Source of the DNA: an uncultured Alcanivorax sp.
Lineage (GTDB): Bacteria > Pseudomonadota > Gammaproteobacteria > Pseudomonadales > Alcanivoracaceae
Reading direction: 5' to 3'
Assembly (NCBI GenBank): GCA_913055795.1
Contig: CAJXLA010000017.1
Span: 1 to 36,514, forward strand
Length of the DNA stretch: 36,514 nt
This document shows, one piece after another, positions 1-7,697 of this stretch. The translations under genes and the position numbers were made by a program. The notes under the pieces were generated by a model. It was not told where the DNA came from and searched no databases. It was given only the letters and a program-made list of their open reading frames with translations. The stretch's first letter is position 1. Each line of letters starts with the position of its first letter.

Positions 1-97
1 CACCCTGCTTACTCCCAACCCGACCGTGGTCGAAACGGCTATCGCCCGGCCCACTTGGCGCGCGTCGGGGCTGGCCGATGTCCTAACCAGCCGGTAA
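1..97 (+). CDS. RecD-like helicase, C-terminal end only (gene begins before the window)
   Basis: Reading from base 2, 31 codons run to a TAA at 95-97. The peptide starts TLLTPNPTVVETAIARPTWR and continues ASGLADVL before four last residues. It matches the end of the complete RecD in this window (which ends at 21095, with FTLLSPNPAVVENAIARPTW) at about 25 of 28 positions, so homology is clear. This part of RecD follows helicase motif VI. The DNA differs at many third positions, so it is a diverged paralogue and not a recent copy. Whether the upstream gene is a whole RecD, part of a second RecBCD, or a remnant cannot be told from here. Confidence 0.85.
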   Translation, partial: TLLTPNPTVVETAIARPTWRASGLADVLTSR

Positions 98-967
98 TGA
101 CGCACGTGAGCAGTACTGATGCTATGCTGTCTCAAACACTGCACATCCGAGACAAAGCAAGAGTAGAAGTTGCGTGGTCTCTCAGCTTTAGTGCAGTGTT
201 TCGTAAAACGCTTGTCCGGCTACTATCGGGTGGTCCGGGATTGTTGCAACCGGTTCCTACTGATCGTCTTCGACAGGCCGAGGCCACCCTGAAACCGCTC
301 GACCAGAAACCAAACCCGGGTCATAATTGACCGCCAAGCCCTGTAGGTACGGGTCTGGATGAGCCTTTTTCGGGCATAGCTTATTCCCCGGTAACAGGGC
401 GCTACAGGGGCTTTATCAAGTCCTGGAGGGCATCGAACCGAAGCCCTCACCGTACCAGATTGGCTTGGGGGTACCTGAGGGGGTACATGGCGCTTTCACA
501 TTGGACTTTTCCGAGGAATTCCGGGGACTTGAGCGCCGAATGTGAGTGTCCCCCTCGGCACCATTTCACTCCCTACATCCACCCGTAGTCTGCCGGGACC
601 GGGTTATTCCGGCGCATTCGGGCCGACCGTCGCGATCTCTCCCGCTGGCCGTGCAACGGAACAGCCCCTACCTTCAGGTTGATGCGAAGACCGTGCGGCT
701 CCCGCAAGGCCGGATTGCCCGGTTCTGCCTCCGACGATATCGAATCGGGTGGGGCCCTGCTCGCCCGATGGCGGAAACGACGGTCGGGAGAGCGATTTCG
801 GGCGCGCGACGGGAGCGTGGCAAAAGCTTCTCGCTCTTCCATGCCTCATGCCATGGCCGGTCATTCCCGGGCCGGGTTACCGGGCCAGGATCACGGCGCA
901 GCGACCGCAGTACTCCCCCCGTCCTCCTGTCTCCCTGTTACCAGGGCCTCTTGCATTATTATAAGTA
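98..967. other. Gene-free stretch of about 870 bp
   Basis: No reading frame here has a convincing start site, family motif or codon pattern; the frames present overlap one another on both strands. Visible structure is limited to a 6-bp-stem hairpin at 426-448 (GAGGGC/GCCCTC, 11-nt loop), a tandem GGGGGTAC pair at 467-486, and an interrupted inverted repeat at 511-558 (CCGAG and GGGGAC pairing with GTCCCC and CTCGG). The stretch separates the RecD-like tail from the exporter operon and may be decayed mobile DNA, but I recognise no protein remnant. Confidence 0.55.
467..486 (+). repeat. Tandem GGGGGTAC direct repeat, 12-bp period
   Basis: GGGGGTAC occurs at 467-474 and again at 479-486, separated by CTGA. 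Repeated GGGGGTA motifs of this kind often lie beside tyrosine-integrase genes of genomic islands. No integrase is visible nearby, so assignment to an old attachment region is only a suggestion. Confidence 0.3.
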
Positions 968-999
968 TATGCTAATTTAGCGCATACTAATTTAGCATA
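968..999. promoter_or_regulatory. Dyad operator upstream of the exporter operon (likely ArsR/BigR-type site)
   Basis: Two 14-base arms, 968-981 and 986-999, form an inverted repeat, and each contains its own CTAA-T-TTAG palindrome. Across the centre, 977-990 reads TTAG-CGCATA-CTAA within a wider AATTTAG-N6-CTAATTT dyad. The same TTAG-N6-CTAA arrangement occurs at 6914-6927 in front of the rhodanese gene. The site is immediately upstream of the ribosome-binding site at 1003-1007, and a TTGCAT at 951-956 could be a -35 element, so bound repressor would block transcription. AT-rich dyads of this type are used by BigR/SqrR-class ArsR repressors; one is encoded at 6540. Confidence 0.6.
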
Positions 1000-1015
1000 G
1001 TTGGGAGATCCGGAC

Positions 1016-3622
1016 ATGGGACGCCTCATTGCGCGCTTCAGCATGCGCCACCGGTGGTGGGTTTTCGGTGTGACCCTCGCCATCGTCGTGGCCACGGGGT
1101 TGCTGATTCCGCGGCTGACCATCGACACCGACCCGGAAAACATGCTGCCGGCCGATCAGCCGGACCGGGTCGAGCATAACCGTATCCAGGAGCGTTTCGA
1201 TCTCCATGACATGATCGTCGTGGGCGTGGTCAATGAGCAGCACCCGGAAGGCATCTTCAACCCGCAATCACTGAGCGCTCTCTATCAACTGTCAGAGTCC
1301 ATCGAGGACATTGAGGGCGTGATTGAGCAGGACATGCTCTCGCTGGCCACCATCGACAATGTCGAGCAGGTCAGTCCGGGCACCATCAGCTTCGACTGGA
1401 TGATGTCCGAGCCGCCGTCCACCCAGGCCGAAGCGGACAGCATCCGTCGCGCCATTCAGGATCTGCCCATGTTCTACGGCACCCTGGTGGCCGAAACCGA
1501 CCAGGCCGCGGGCATTTTCGTGCCCATTGAAAGCAAGGACGAAAGCCACCGCATCGCCACCGAGATCCAGGGCATCATTGATGAGCTGGACAGCAATGAC
1601 GATTTTCATATCACCGGCCAGCCCGTGGCGCAGGACACCTTCGGCGTGGAGATGTTTCAGCAGATGGCCATCTCCGCCCCGCTGGCGGGCCTGCTCATCT
1701 TCCTGTTGATGCTGTACTTCTTCCGCAGCCTTCCGCTGGTGGTGGCACCCATGCTGCTGGCCATGGCTACCGTTATCACCGCCATGGGCCTGCTCATCGG
1801 CATGGGCTACACCGTGCACATCATGAGCTCCATGATCCCCATCTTTCTCATGCCCATCGCGGTGGTGGACTCGATCCATGTGCTGTCCAGCTTTGCCGAC
1901 CGTTGCCGCGCCGGCGACGACAAGCAGCTTGTCATGGCGGAGGTTATTCAGAGTCTCTACAAGCCTTTGATCTTTACCAGCCTGACCACTTCCGTGGGTT
2001 TTGCGTCGCTGATGCTCACGCCCATTCCGCCGGTGCAGATATTCGGTGCCTTCGTGGCCATTGGTGTGCTCTTCGCTATCGTGCTTTCGCTCACTTTCCT
2101 GCCCGCCTTCGTCGCCGCGTTGCCACAGAAAACCGTGGACGGCATGGTGAGCCGCGTGCGCACACACGAGGAGTCGGGGAAGGGAGCCGATTGCCGGCTC
2201 TGCCGCTTCATGTCCGCCACCGGCCGCTTCGCGACCCGACACGCTACCCCCTTGCTGGTCACCTTTGCCGGGCTGGTCGTGGTGGCGGTCTACGGCATCA
2301 ACCAGATCTATATCAACGACAACCCCACGCGCTGGTTCAAGGAGGATCACCGCATCCGGGTCGCGGACCGCGTGCTCAATGAGCATTTCGCGGGCACATA
2401 CGAGGCCTACATCGTTCTTGAACAGACCCGGGTGGGGGATCTGATGGCGACGCTCAACGAGCGCGCCGAGCCGGTTCTCGACCAGGCGGCCGAGGACGGC
2501 CACGCCATCCGCAAGGACTGGAGCCGAATCCTGGAGCAATCGCGCTCGGGCAATACCGAAAACGAGGTCGGCGCGACCCTCGACGAACTGATGTTCGCGC
2601 TGGAAGACCAGTCCTTCAACGCGCCCCGTGACCAGGCCCAATACTGGGACGAGCTGCTGTCCATCACCGAGCGCATCCGCAGCGAAGCGCAATACTTCCA
2701 GAAGCCCGAAGCACTTCGGTACATGGACAACATGCAGACATGGCTGGAAGAACGCGATCACGTGGGCAAGTCCAGCTCGCTGGCCGATCTGGTACAAACC
2801 ATCAATCGCGAACTGGTCAGCGGTGAACCGCAAGACTACCGCATCCCCGACCGGCCGTCCGGTGTAGCCCAGACCATTCTCAGTTATCAGAGCTCGCACC
2901 GGCCCGAGGATCTCTGGCACTTCGTGAGTGAAGACTACGAGGAGGCCAGTATCTGGCTACAATTGCCCAGTGGCGACAACCGCGCCATGCAATCCGTGGT
3001 GGATGCGGTGGAGCAGTACAAGGACAACCACCCCTTGCCCGAAGGCGTGGACATGACCTGGGGCGGCTCCACCTATATCAACCTGGTCTGGCAGGGCGAG
3101 ATGGTGGAAGGCATGAGAGCGGCCCTGCTGTCCGCCTCGGTCTTCGTGCTTGCCATGATGATCCTGCTGTTCCGTTCGTTCGTCTTCGGTGTGCTGGCTG
3201 TTTTGCCCCTGACCCTGACCATCGCGCTGATCTACGGCGTCATGGGTCTGATCGGCAAGCCCTACGACATGCCGGTAGCTGTCCTGTCGTCGCTCAGCCT
3301 GGGCCTTTCGGTGGACTTCGCCATCCACTTCATCCAGCGCTTGCGCGCCGAGGCCGCCGAAACCGGCAACTGGCGCCAGGCTATAGACGCGGTATTCGAG
3401 GAACCGGCTCGGGCCATCACGCGCAACGCCATCGTGATCTCGCTGGGCTTTTTGCCGCTGCTGGCCGCGCCGCTGGTGCCCTACATCACGGTGGGCATCT
3501 TCCTGGCGAGCATCATGGCCCTGTCCGCCGTGGTAACGCTGCTGATGCTGCCGGCCATTCTGCGCGCAATTCCAAGCCTGTTCTTCGGACGCGAGATCGC
3601 GCGAGCCACACGCCAGGAGTGA
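1016..3622 (+). CDS. RND/MMPL-family exporter (COG1033 type)
   Basis: This is an 868-residue inner-membrane transporter with the duplicated layout of the MMPL/RND superfamily. There is an N-terminal membrane helix at about residues 14-31, a periplasmic loop, a five-helix bundle at about 217-380, a second N-terminal-like helix near 415-435, a large second loop, and a final bundle at about 700-860. Each bundle has the D-x-x-I-H motif placed for proton coupling (D285-H288 in VVDSIHVL and D767-H771 in SVDFAIHF). I chose the ATG at 1016 because GGGAG at 1003-1007 sits 8 bases upstream; an in-frame TTG at 1001 is less likely. It heads an operon with a LolA-like protein and a beta-barrel, so it may move a lipid or hydrophobic substrate across the envelope. 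The substrate is unknown. The operator at 968-999 suggests control by the ArsR-family protein encoded downstream. Confidence 0.9.
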   Translation: MGRLIARFSMRHRWWVFGVTLAIVVATGLLIPRLTIDTDPENMLPADQPDRVEHNRIQERFDLHDMIVVGVVNEQHPEGIFNPQSLSALYQLSESIEDIEGVIEQDMLSLATIDNVEQVSPGTISFDWMMSEPPSTQAEADSIRRAIQDLPMFYGTLVAETDQAAGIFVPIESKDESHRIATEIQGIIDELDSNDDFHITGQPVAQDTFGVEMFQQMAISAPLAGLLIFLLMLYFFRSLPLVVAPMLLAMATVITAMGLLIGMGYTVHIMSSMIPIFLMPIAVVDSIHVLSSFADRCRAGDDKQLVMAEVIQSLYKPLIFTSLTTSVGFASLMLTPIPPVQIFGAFVAIGVLFAIVLSLTFLPAFVAALPQKTVDGMVSRVRTHEESGKGADCRLCRFMSATGRFATRHATPLLVTFAGLVVVAVYGINQIYINDNPTRWFKEDHRIRVADRVLNEHFAGTYEAYIVLEQTRVGDLMATLNERAEPVLDQAAEDGHAIRKDWSRILEQSRSGNTENEVGATLDELMFALEDQSFNAPRDQAQYWDELLSITERIRSEAQYFQKPEALRYMDNMQTWLEERDHVGKSSSLADLVQTINRELVSGEPQDYRIPDRPSGVAQTILSYQSSHRPEDLWHFVSEDYEEASIWLQLPSGDNRAMQSVVDAVEQYKDNHPLPEGVDMTWGGSTYINLVWQGEMVEGMRAALLSASVFVLAMMILLFRSFVFGVLAVLPLTLTIALIYGVMGLIGKPYDMPVAVLSSLSLGLSVDFAIHFIQRLRAEAAETGNWRQAIDAVFEEPARAITRNAIVISLGFLPLLAAPLVPYITVGIFLASIMALSAVVTLLMLPAILRAIPSLFFGREIARATRQE

Positions 3623-3657
3623 ATCGGACATCAACGAAAACGCAGAGGAGAATCGCG

Positions 3658-4473
3658 ATGAAAAACAGAGTACTTCGCACCCTAGTGATCGGGCTGGGCC
3701 TGGCGGCAACCGCGTTCGCGCCGGCAGCCAGTGCACAGGACAGACCCTCGACCATGGAAATCGTGAAACGGGCCAACCAGGCATCCTTTTACGCCGGTGA
3801 CGACGGACGGACCGAGGCGCGGATGCGCATCGTGGGCAGTAGCGGCCGGGAACAGGTCCGCCAGTTCACCATGCTGCGCCGCGATGGCGACCAGGGCCGC
3901 CAGCAGTACCTGGTGGTCTTCAGCCGTCCCGCCGACGTGCGCGGCACCGTCTTTCTGGTGGAAAAGAACCCGGGTGCGGATGACAACCGCTGGCTCTACC
4001 TGCCCGGTCTGGATCTGGTTCGCCGCATCGCCCCGGGCGACAAGCGCACCAGCTTCGTGGGCTCGCACGTCTATTACGAGGACGTCTCCGGCCGCGATAT
4101 CCAGGCGGATGAACACGAGTTGATCGAAACCACGGACGAACACTACGTCGTACGCAGCACGCCCAAAGACCCGGACAGTGTGGAGTTCGCGTATTTCGAC
4201 ACACGCATTGACCGGGACACGTTCCTGCCCATGGAGAGTGAATACGTGAATGCCGACGGCAAGATCTACCGCCGCATGAAGATCGAGGAGGTCAAGGAGA
4301 TCGACGGCTACCCCACGGGCGTGCGTATGCGCATGGAGGATGTCGCGAACGGCGGCCATACGCTGGTGCAGTTCCGGTACAACGCTTATGACCTGGGCAT
4401 TCCGGAATCCGTGTTCAGCGAACGTTCGCTGCGCAATCCGCCGCGGGAATGGCTCCAGCGTCCGGAACGGTAA
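3658..4473 (+). CDS. Outer membrane lipoprotein-sorting (LolA-like) periplasmic protein
   Basis: A 271-residue exported protein. It has a classic signal peptide with probable cleavage after ASA (residues 24-26). The body resembles the COG2834/PF17131 LolA-like family, with the typical run WLYLPGLDLVRRI followed by GSHVYYEDVSGRDI. These proteins have an incomplete barrel fold that can shield lipids. They are commonly encoded beside MMPL exporters, as here, where the gene lies 35 bases after the transporter. The ATG at 3658 follows GAGGAG at 3645-3650 with good spacing; a GTG at 3619 would overlap the previous gene and put a hydrophilic extension before the signal peptide. It probably passes the exporter's substrate through the periplasm. 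Confidence 0.85.
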   Translation: MKNRVLRTLVIGLGLAATAFAPAASAQDRPSTMEIVKRANQASFYAGDDGRTEARMRIVGSSGREQVRQFTMLRRDGDQGRQQYLVVFSRPADVRGTVFLVEKNPGADDNRWLYLPGLDLVRRIAPGDKRTSFVGSHVYYEDVSGRDIQADEHELIETTDEHYVVRSTPKDPDSVEFAYFDTRIDRDTFLPMESEYVNADGKIYRRMKIEEVKEIDGYPTGVRMRMEDVANGGHTLVQFRYNAYDLGIPESVFSERSLRNPPREWLQRPER

Positions 4474-4495
4474 GACAACGACCGAGGCAATGATG

Positions 4496-5812
4496 ATGCG
4501 CTTTGATTATTACAAAAGGCATGCCCGAACCCGACTTGCCCTGCTGGCCGGGCTGGTCCTGCTCCCGCTCGCCAGCGTTGCCCAGGACGATGCCTGGGGG
4601 GACGACCCCTGGGCAAGCGAGAACGTCTCGCCCTGGTCCTGGTACGGCTTTGTCGAGGGCGCGGCCGGTGTGCGCACCGACGAAAACCCGCTCATCGACG
4701 AGGACATGCCCCTGGGCGAGCTACGCCTGCAAGTCGAAGGCGAATATCAGGGCGATGGCGCCACCTGGGACTTCAAGCTCGACGGTATCGCCGACGGTGT
4801 GGAAGACGACTTCACGGGCAATGTCCGTGAAGCCAAGGTCAGCTTCACCCTGGGTGAGCGCACCGATGTCCGCGCCGGCCGTCAGATCCTGACCTGGGGC
4901 ACCGGCGATCTGGTCTTTCTCAACGACCTTTTCCCCAAGGACTGGGTCTCCTTCCTGAGCGGCCGGGACCGGGAATACCTCAAGGCCCCGTCGGATGCGA
5001 TCCGTACCAGCTGGTTCGGGGATAATGTCAACGTGGACCTCGCTGTATTGCCTTTCCGGGAACCGGACGTCTACATCGACGGCACAAGGCTGTCGTACTG
5101 GAACCCTCGCGCCGGCCGCCGTGTCGCCGCGCCCCCGAAGCTGCGAACCACCGAGCCCGCCCGCACCGTGGAAAACAGCGAAGCGGCCCTGCGCGTGTAC
5201 GGCATGGCGGGCGATCAGGAATGGGCGGTCTATGGCTACCGTGGCTTCGCCGGTCAGCCGGAAGCTGTGGACACCGATACCGGCCGGCCCACCTTTGCCC
5301 GCCTGGACAGTCTGGGCGCCAGCCTGCGCGGGCCCCTGGGCGATGCGCTCTACAATCTGGAATTCGCGTACCACAACGCGCCCGACGACCCGGACGGCGA
5401 CGACCCGCGGGTGCCCAACGACGAACTGCGTTTTCTAACGGGCTATGAGCGCGAAGCGTTCACCAACTTCAACGTGGGCGTGCAGTATTACCTGGAATGG
5501 ATGCAGGACTACGACGCCTTCCGCGAGACCTACCCCTTCGCCACTGATGAACGGCCGGAGGAAAAGCGCCATGTCGTCACACTGCGCCTGACGTGGCGAC
5601 TGATGCGCGATAATCTGGTGCTGGGCCTGATGAACTTCCATTCCCCCAACGAGGAGGACTCGTTTATCCGTCCCACGGTCGAGTACCGCATCACGGACCA
5701 GCTGTATTTCAATACCGGTGCGAACCTGTTCGAAGGGCAAAGCCCGGCCACTTTTTACGGACAATTTGAACCCGACAGCAGCGTTTATGCCCGGCTGCGG
5801 TATAACTTCTGA
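4496..5812 (+). CDS. Outer-membrane beta-barrel protein, exporter-associated
   Basis: A 438-residue protein with a signal peptide ending near SVAQ (about residues 25-28). It then has alternating amphipathic strands and an aromatic C-terminal residue (YARLRYNF), the sorting signature of outer-membrane barrels. The middle is rich in acidic turns (for example DDPDGDDPR). It resembles porin or alginate-export/DUF1302-type barrels, but I cannot name the family with certainty. Three ATGs occur in a row at 4490, 4493 and 4496; the last is best spaced from GAGG at 4484-4487. The gene is 22 bases after the LolA-like gene, completing an inner membrane, periplasm and outer membrane set with it and the MMPL protein. 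Confidence 0.75.
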   Translation: MRFDYYKRHARTRLALLAGLVLLPLASVAQDDAWGDDPWASENVSPWSWYGFVEGAAGVRTDENPLIDEDMPLGELRLQVEGEYQGDGATWDFKLDGIADGVEDDFTGNVREAKVSFTLGERTDVRAGRQILTWGTGDLVFLNDLFPKDWVSFLSGRDREYLKAPSDAIRTSWFGDNVNVDLAVLPFREPDVYIDGTRLSYWNPRAGRRVAAPPKLRTTEPARTVENSEAALRVYGMAGDQEWAVYGYRGFAGQPEAVDTDTGRPTFARLDSLGASLRGPLGDALYNLEFAYHNAPDDPDGDDPRVPNDELRFLTGYEREAFTNFNVGVQYYLEWMQDYDAFRETYPFATDERPEEKRHVVTLRLTWRLMRDNLVLGLMNFHSPNEEDSFIRPTVEYRITDQLYFNTGANLFEGQSPATFYGQFEPDSSVYARLRYNF

Positions 5813-5839
5813 CCCACACCGATCGACAGGAGAGCAATC

Positions 5840-6031
5840 ATGACCGTCAACCAGGCCCTTCGATTCATCGCCGGCACCTTTGTGCTCGCGAGCATTCTGC
5901 TGGCCCATTTCCATCACGGCTACTGGCTGTTCTTCACTGGTTTTGTCGCACTGAACCTGATGCAATCGGCATTGACCCAGTGGTGCCCCATGATGACCCT
6001 GCTGCGCAAGGCGGGGCTGCGCGATGCGTGA
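5840..6031 (+). CDS. DUF2892 (YgaP-like) small membrane protein
   Basis: A 63-residue protein with two hydrophobic segments (about residues 8-22 and 28-45) and the conserved TQWCPMMTLLRK segment near the end. This is the DUF2892 pattern seen in the membrane part of YgaP. Such proteins are regularly encoded with rhodaneses, persulfide dioxygenases and sulfide-responsive ArsR regulators, and both of the latter kinds (rhodanese and ArsR) lie just downstream. AGGAGA lies 7 bases before the ATG. Its biochemical role is not established; a link to reactive sulfur handling is inferred from context. Confidence 0.8.
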   Translation: MTVNQALRFIAGTFVLASILLAHFHHGYWLFFTGFVALNLMQSALTQWCPMMTLLRKAGLRDA

Positions 6032-6120
6032 CGCGCTCACGCAGCGATTCAAACGGCTGAAGGCCAGCGGAAGCGGCTGTCAACCAACCGGAACCTGATC
6101 AGCCATCGGAGGTAACTTCC

Positions 6121-6513
6121 ATGGCACATCCCGTTATCATCGGTGCCGGCATGCCGCTCGCGCTGGAGCAGAGGAAGACCTGCGGCCACAACGCAAGGAT
6201 TACCCGGGTCAGTGCCGTGGATCACTTCCAGTTCGTGCCTTCCAACCCCTGGGGGGCCCTGGGCTGGCGTAAAAGGCCGCGAACGACCACCGTACTGGCT
6301 CCGCCGTTGAAAAAGCGCAAGGTCAACCCGGGGGTAGATACCGTCAGCCACATCGACCCGGACGAACAACGCGTCGAGCCCAACGGTGGCAATAGCCTGG
6401 ACTACGATTATGTCGTGATAACCACCAGGCCCAAAAGCGCCCTGGATGAAATGCCCGGGCTGCCGTCGGGTGCTCTCACAGGGACAGATTCAGCGTTCTC
6501 TGATAGACAATAG
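6121..6513 (+). pseudogene. Decayed sulfide:quinone oxidoreductase-like flavoprotein, N-terminal remnant
   Basis: The 130-codon frame keeps a perfect ribosome site (GGAGGT, 6108-6113) and the start of an SQR-family flavoprotein. Recognisable segments are AHPVIIGAG (start of the FAD Rossmann fold), DHFQFVPSNPW followed by LGWRKR, and SLDYDYVVITTRPKSALDEM followed by PGL. In intact members these read GAGIGGMPAAYEL, FQFVPSNPWVAVGWRKR and LDYDYLVIATGPKLAFDEVPGLG. Here the IGG of the GxGxxG dinucleotide motif is missing, the FAD-contacting TGP is TRP, and the frame ends after about 115 homologous residues where intact proteins have about 430. The rest, including the redox cysteines, is absent. An active enzyme is very unlikely. 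It sits inside the exporter-ArsR operon. Confidence 0.8.
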
Positions 6514-6539
6514 CGATCCAACAGTGGAGAAACCCAACA

Positions 6540-6887
6540 ATGTCGTCCCAAAAGCTCAAACACAACAGCATCGCAGGGCTATCCCCCGGGGAAATGGCCA
6601 ACCATGCGGATGAGACGGCCGAGGTGCTCAAATCCATTGCCAACCCCAACCGCCTGATGATCCTCTGTGCCCTGATTGAAGAGGAAAAGACGGTGAGCGC
6701 CATCAACGAGCTGGTGCCGCTCAGTCAATCGGCGCTGTCCCAGCACCTGGCCCGCCTGAGAGCGGAAAACCTGGTCACCACCCGCAAGGAGCGCCAGACG
6801 GTTCACTACAGCATCAGTGATCCCAGGATCGTCGAGCTCATGTCCAACCTGTACGAACTCTACTGCGAACCGCCATCACAGAGCTGA
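6540..6887 (+). CDS. bigR: ArsR-family persulfide-sensing repressor (BigR/SqrR/YgaV type)
   Basis: A 115-residue winged-helix repressor. The recognition helix lies in PLSQSALSQHLARLRAENLV (residues 60-79), followed by the wing at about 80-92. Two cysteines, C43 (in RLMILCALIEE) and C109 (in LYELYCEP), are 66 residues apart, the same spacing as C42/C108 of BigR and C41/C107 of SqrR. In those proteins a disulfide or tetrasulfide link releases DNA when sulfide or persulfide is present. No metal-binding ELCVC motif is present, which argues against an arsenic or zinc sensor. GGAGA lies 9 bases before the ATG. Co-transcription with the exporter operon, and matching dyads at 968-999 and 6914-6927, suggest autoregulation plus control of the rhodanese. 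The symbol is by family analogy. Confidence 0.85.
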   Translation: MSSQKLKHNSIAGLSPGEMANHADETAEVLKSIANPNRLMILCALIEEEKTVSAINELVPLSQSALSQHLARLRAENLVTTRKERQTVHYSISDPRIVELMSNLYELYCEPPSQS

Positions 6888-6916
6888 CCTTTTGCGTCCG
6901 GGCTCTTTTTATTTTA
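6880..6916 (+). terminator. Probable Rho-independent terminator after the ArsR gene
   Basis: AGAGC at 6880-6884 pairs with GCTCT at 6902-6906 around a loop that can extend pairing through GAC/GTC, followed directly by a run of Ts (6906-6910, then ATTTT). The stem overlaps the ArsR stop codon. It probably ends the exporter-ArsR transcript just before the rhodanese promoter. Confidence 0.5.
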
Positions 6917-6927
6917 GATTGTGCTAA
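6914..6927. promoter_or_regulatory. Dyad operator upstream of the rhodanese gene
   Basis: TTAG-ATTGTG-CTAA, within ATTTTAG-N6-CTAATAT, has the same half-sites and 6-base spacer as the centre of the 968-999 dyad. It overlaps an AT-rich region suited to a -10 element and lies about 40 bases before the rhodanese start. The neighbouring BigR-like repressor is the obvious candidate ligand. Confidence 0.6.
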
Positions 6928-6964
6928 TATATTGATCATTGTACCGCAAAAGAGGTAGTCCACC

Positions 6965-7324
6965 ATGAGTCTCAAGCCCCTTCAGGAACTTGTCGCCGAG
7001 ACCAAGGCCAGTGTTCATTGCCTGAGCCCGGAGGCGGCCGCGGAAGTGTTCAAGGAGGACAGCAACGCCCTGATCATTGATGTGCGCGAGCCCGGCGAAG
7101 TGGCCGAGAAACAGGCCCGGGGCACCATCAATATCCCGCGCGGCGTTCTGGAAATGAAAATCACCGATTACACCATGGATCCGGACTGTCCCATCTATCT
7201 GCACTGCGCCAGCGGTGGCCGGGCCGCGCTGGCCGCGTCCGCGCTGGAGCACATGGGCTTCAACAAGGTCAGCATCCTGGACGCCAACTGTGACGACCTG
7301 ATCACTCACCTGGGCGCATCCTGA
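6965..7324 (+). CDS. Single-domain rhodanese sulfurtransferase
   Basis: A 119-residue rhodanese domain. It has the DVREPGEVAEKQARGTINIP segment (residues 39-58) and the active-site loop beginning at C81 in HCASGGRAAL, a six-residue loop typical of sulfur rather than phosphate substrates. Such proteins move sulfane sulfur from persulfides or thiosulfate to thiols. There is no signal peptide, so it acts in the cytoplasm. AGAGGT precedes the ATG. The gene has its own promoter region with an operator matching the one in front of the exporter, which fits a persulfide-induced detoxification enzyme. Confidence 0.9.
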   Translation: MSLKPLQELVAETKASVHCLSPEAAAEVFKEDSNALIIDVREPGEVAEKQARGTINIPRGVLEMKITDYTMDPDCPIYLHCASGGRAALAASALEHMGFNKVSILDANCDDLITHLGAS

Positions 7325-7372
7325 GGCGGCTGCCCCGGCGGCCCGCCCTGCGCGCTTTCGGGATTCACGGCG

Positions 7373-7579
7373 ATGGCTGATTCCATCCGGCTCAAACGCA
7401 TCCAGGATCCGGTGGCCGCCGGAGACGGCGCACGGATTCTGGTGGACCGGGAACACAACCAGGCCCGGGTCCTGCGCGAAGTATTGCAGCAGGAAATCGC
7501 CGAGGAACAACGCCCGGGCGAAAGCGCTTCACCGGTTTGTTACCGCGGCGATTTTGAAGACAGCGACAACCGAGGCTGA
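7373..7579 (+). pseudogene. DUF488 (YeaO-like) gene with internal deletion
   Basis: The 68-codon frame begins SIRLKRIQDPVAAGDGARIL then VDR, which matches the N-terminus of DUF488 proteins (typically IRIKRVYDPP...DGxRVLVDRLWPRG). It then jumps directly to EHNQARVLREVLQQ, which matches their C-terminal EEHNNAVVLREVL. The central 50 or so residues are missing, so the junction lies at about codon 26. DUF488 proteins are about 115-120 residues long, and the deleted part holds the conserved core. The remnant follows the rhodanese gene by about 50 bases. Confidence 0.7.
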
Positions 7580-7697
7580 TGGCCGCAATGTCGCGACATC
7601 ACCTTTGACCCCGCGCGCGAAAACCGGAGACACTGCTGGCATCCACTTTCAGCCATGAAGCCCGAATTCGACCGCCAATGGCCCGGGGAGATACGCC

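Noticed and set aside
426-448. Hairpin with a GGTTCGAT loop on the minus strand, resembling a tRNA T-arm
   Set aside because: No anticodon arm, D-arm or acceptor stem can be built around it, so it is not called a tRNA or tRNA fragment.
546-980. Several overlapping frames on both strands in the gene desert
   Set aside because: No family resemblance, no convincing ribosome site and mutual overlap. They look like chance open frames in GC-rich DNA.
1292-2920. Very long minus-strand frame of 542 codons
   Set aside because: It lies wholly opposite the MMPL exporter, is rich in His, Gly and Gln in a way typical of antisense frames in GC-rich DNA, and has no ribosome site or family motif.
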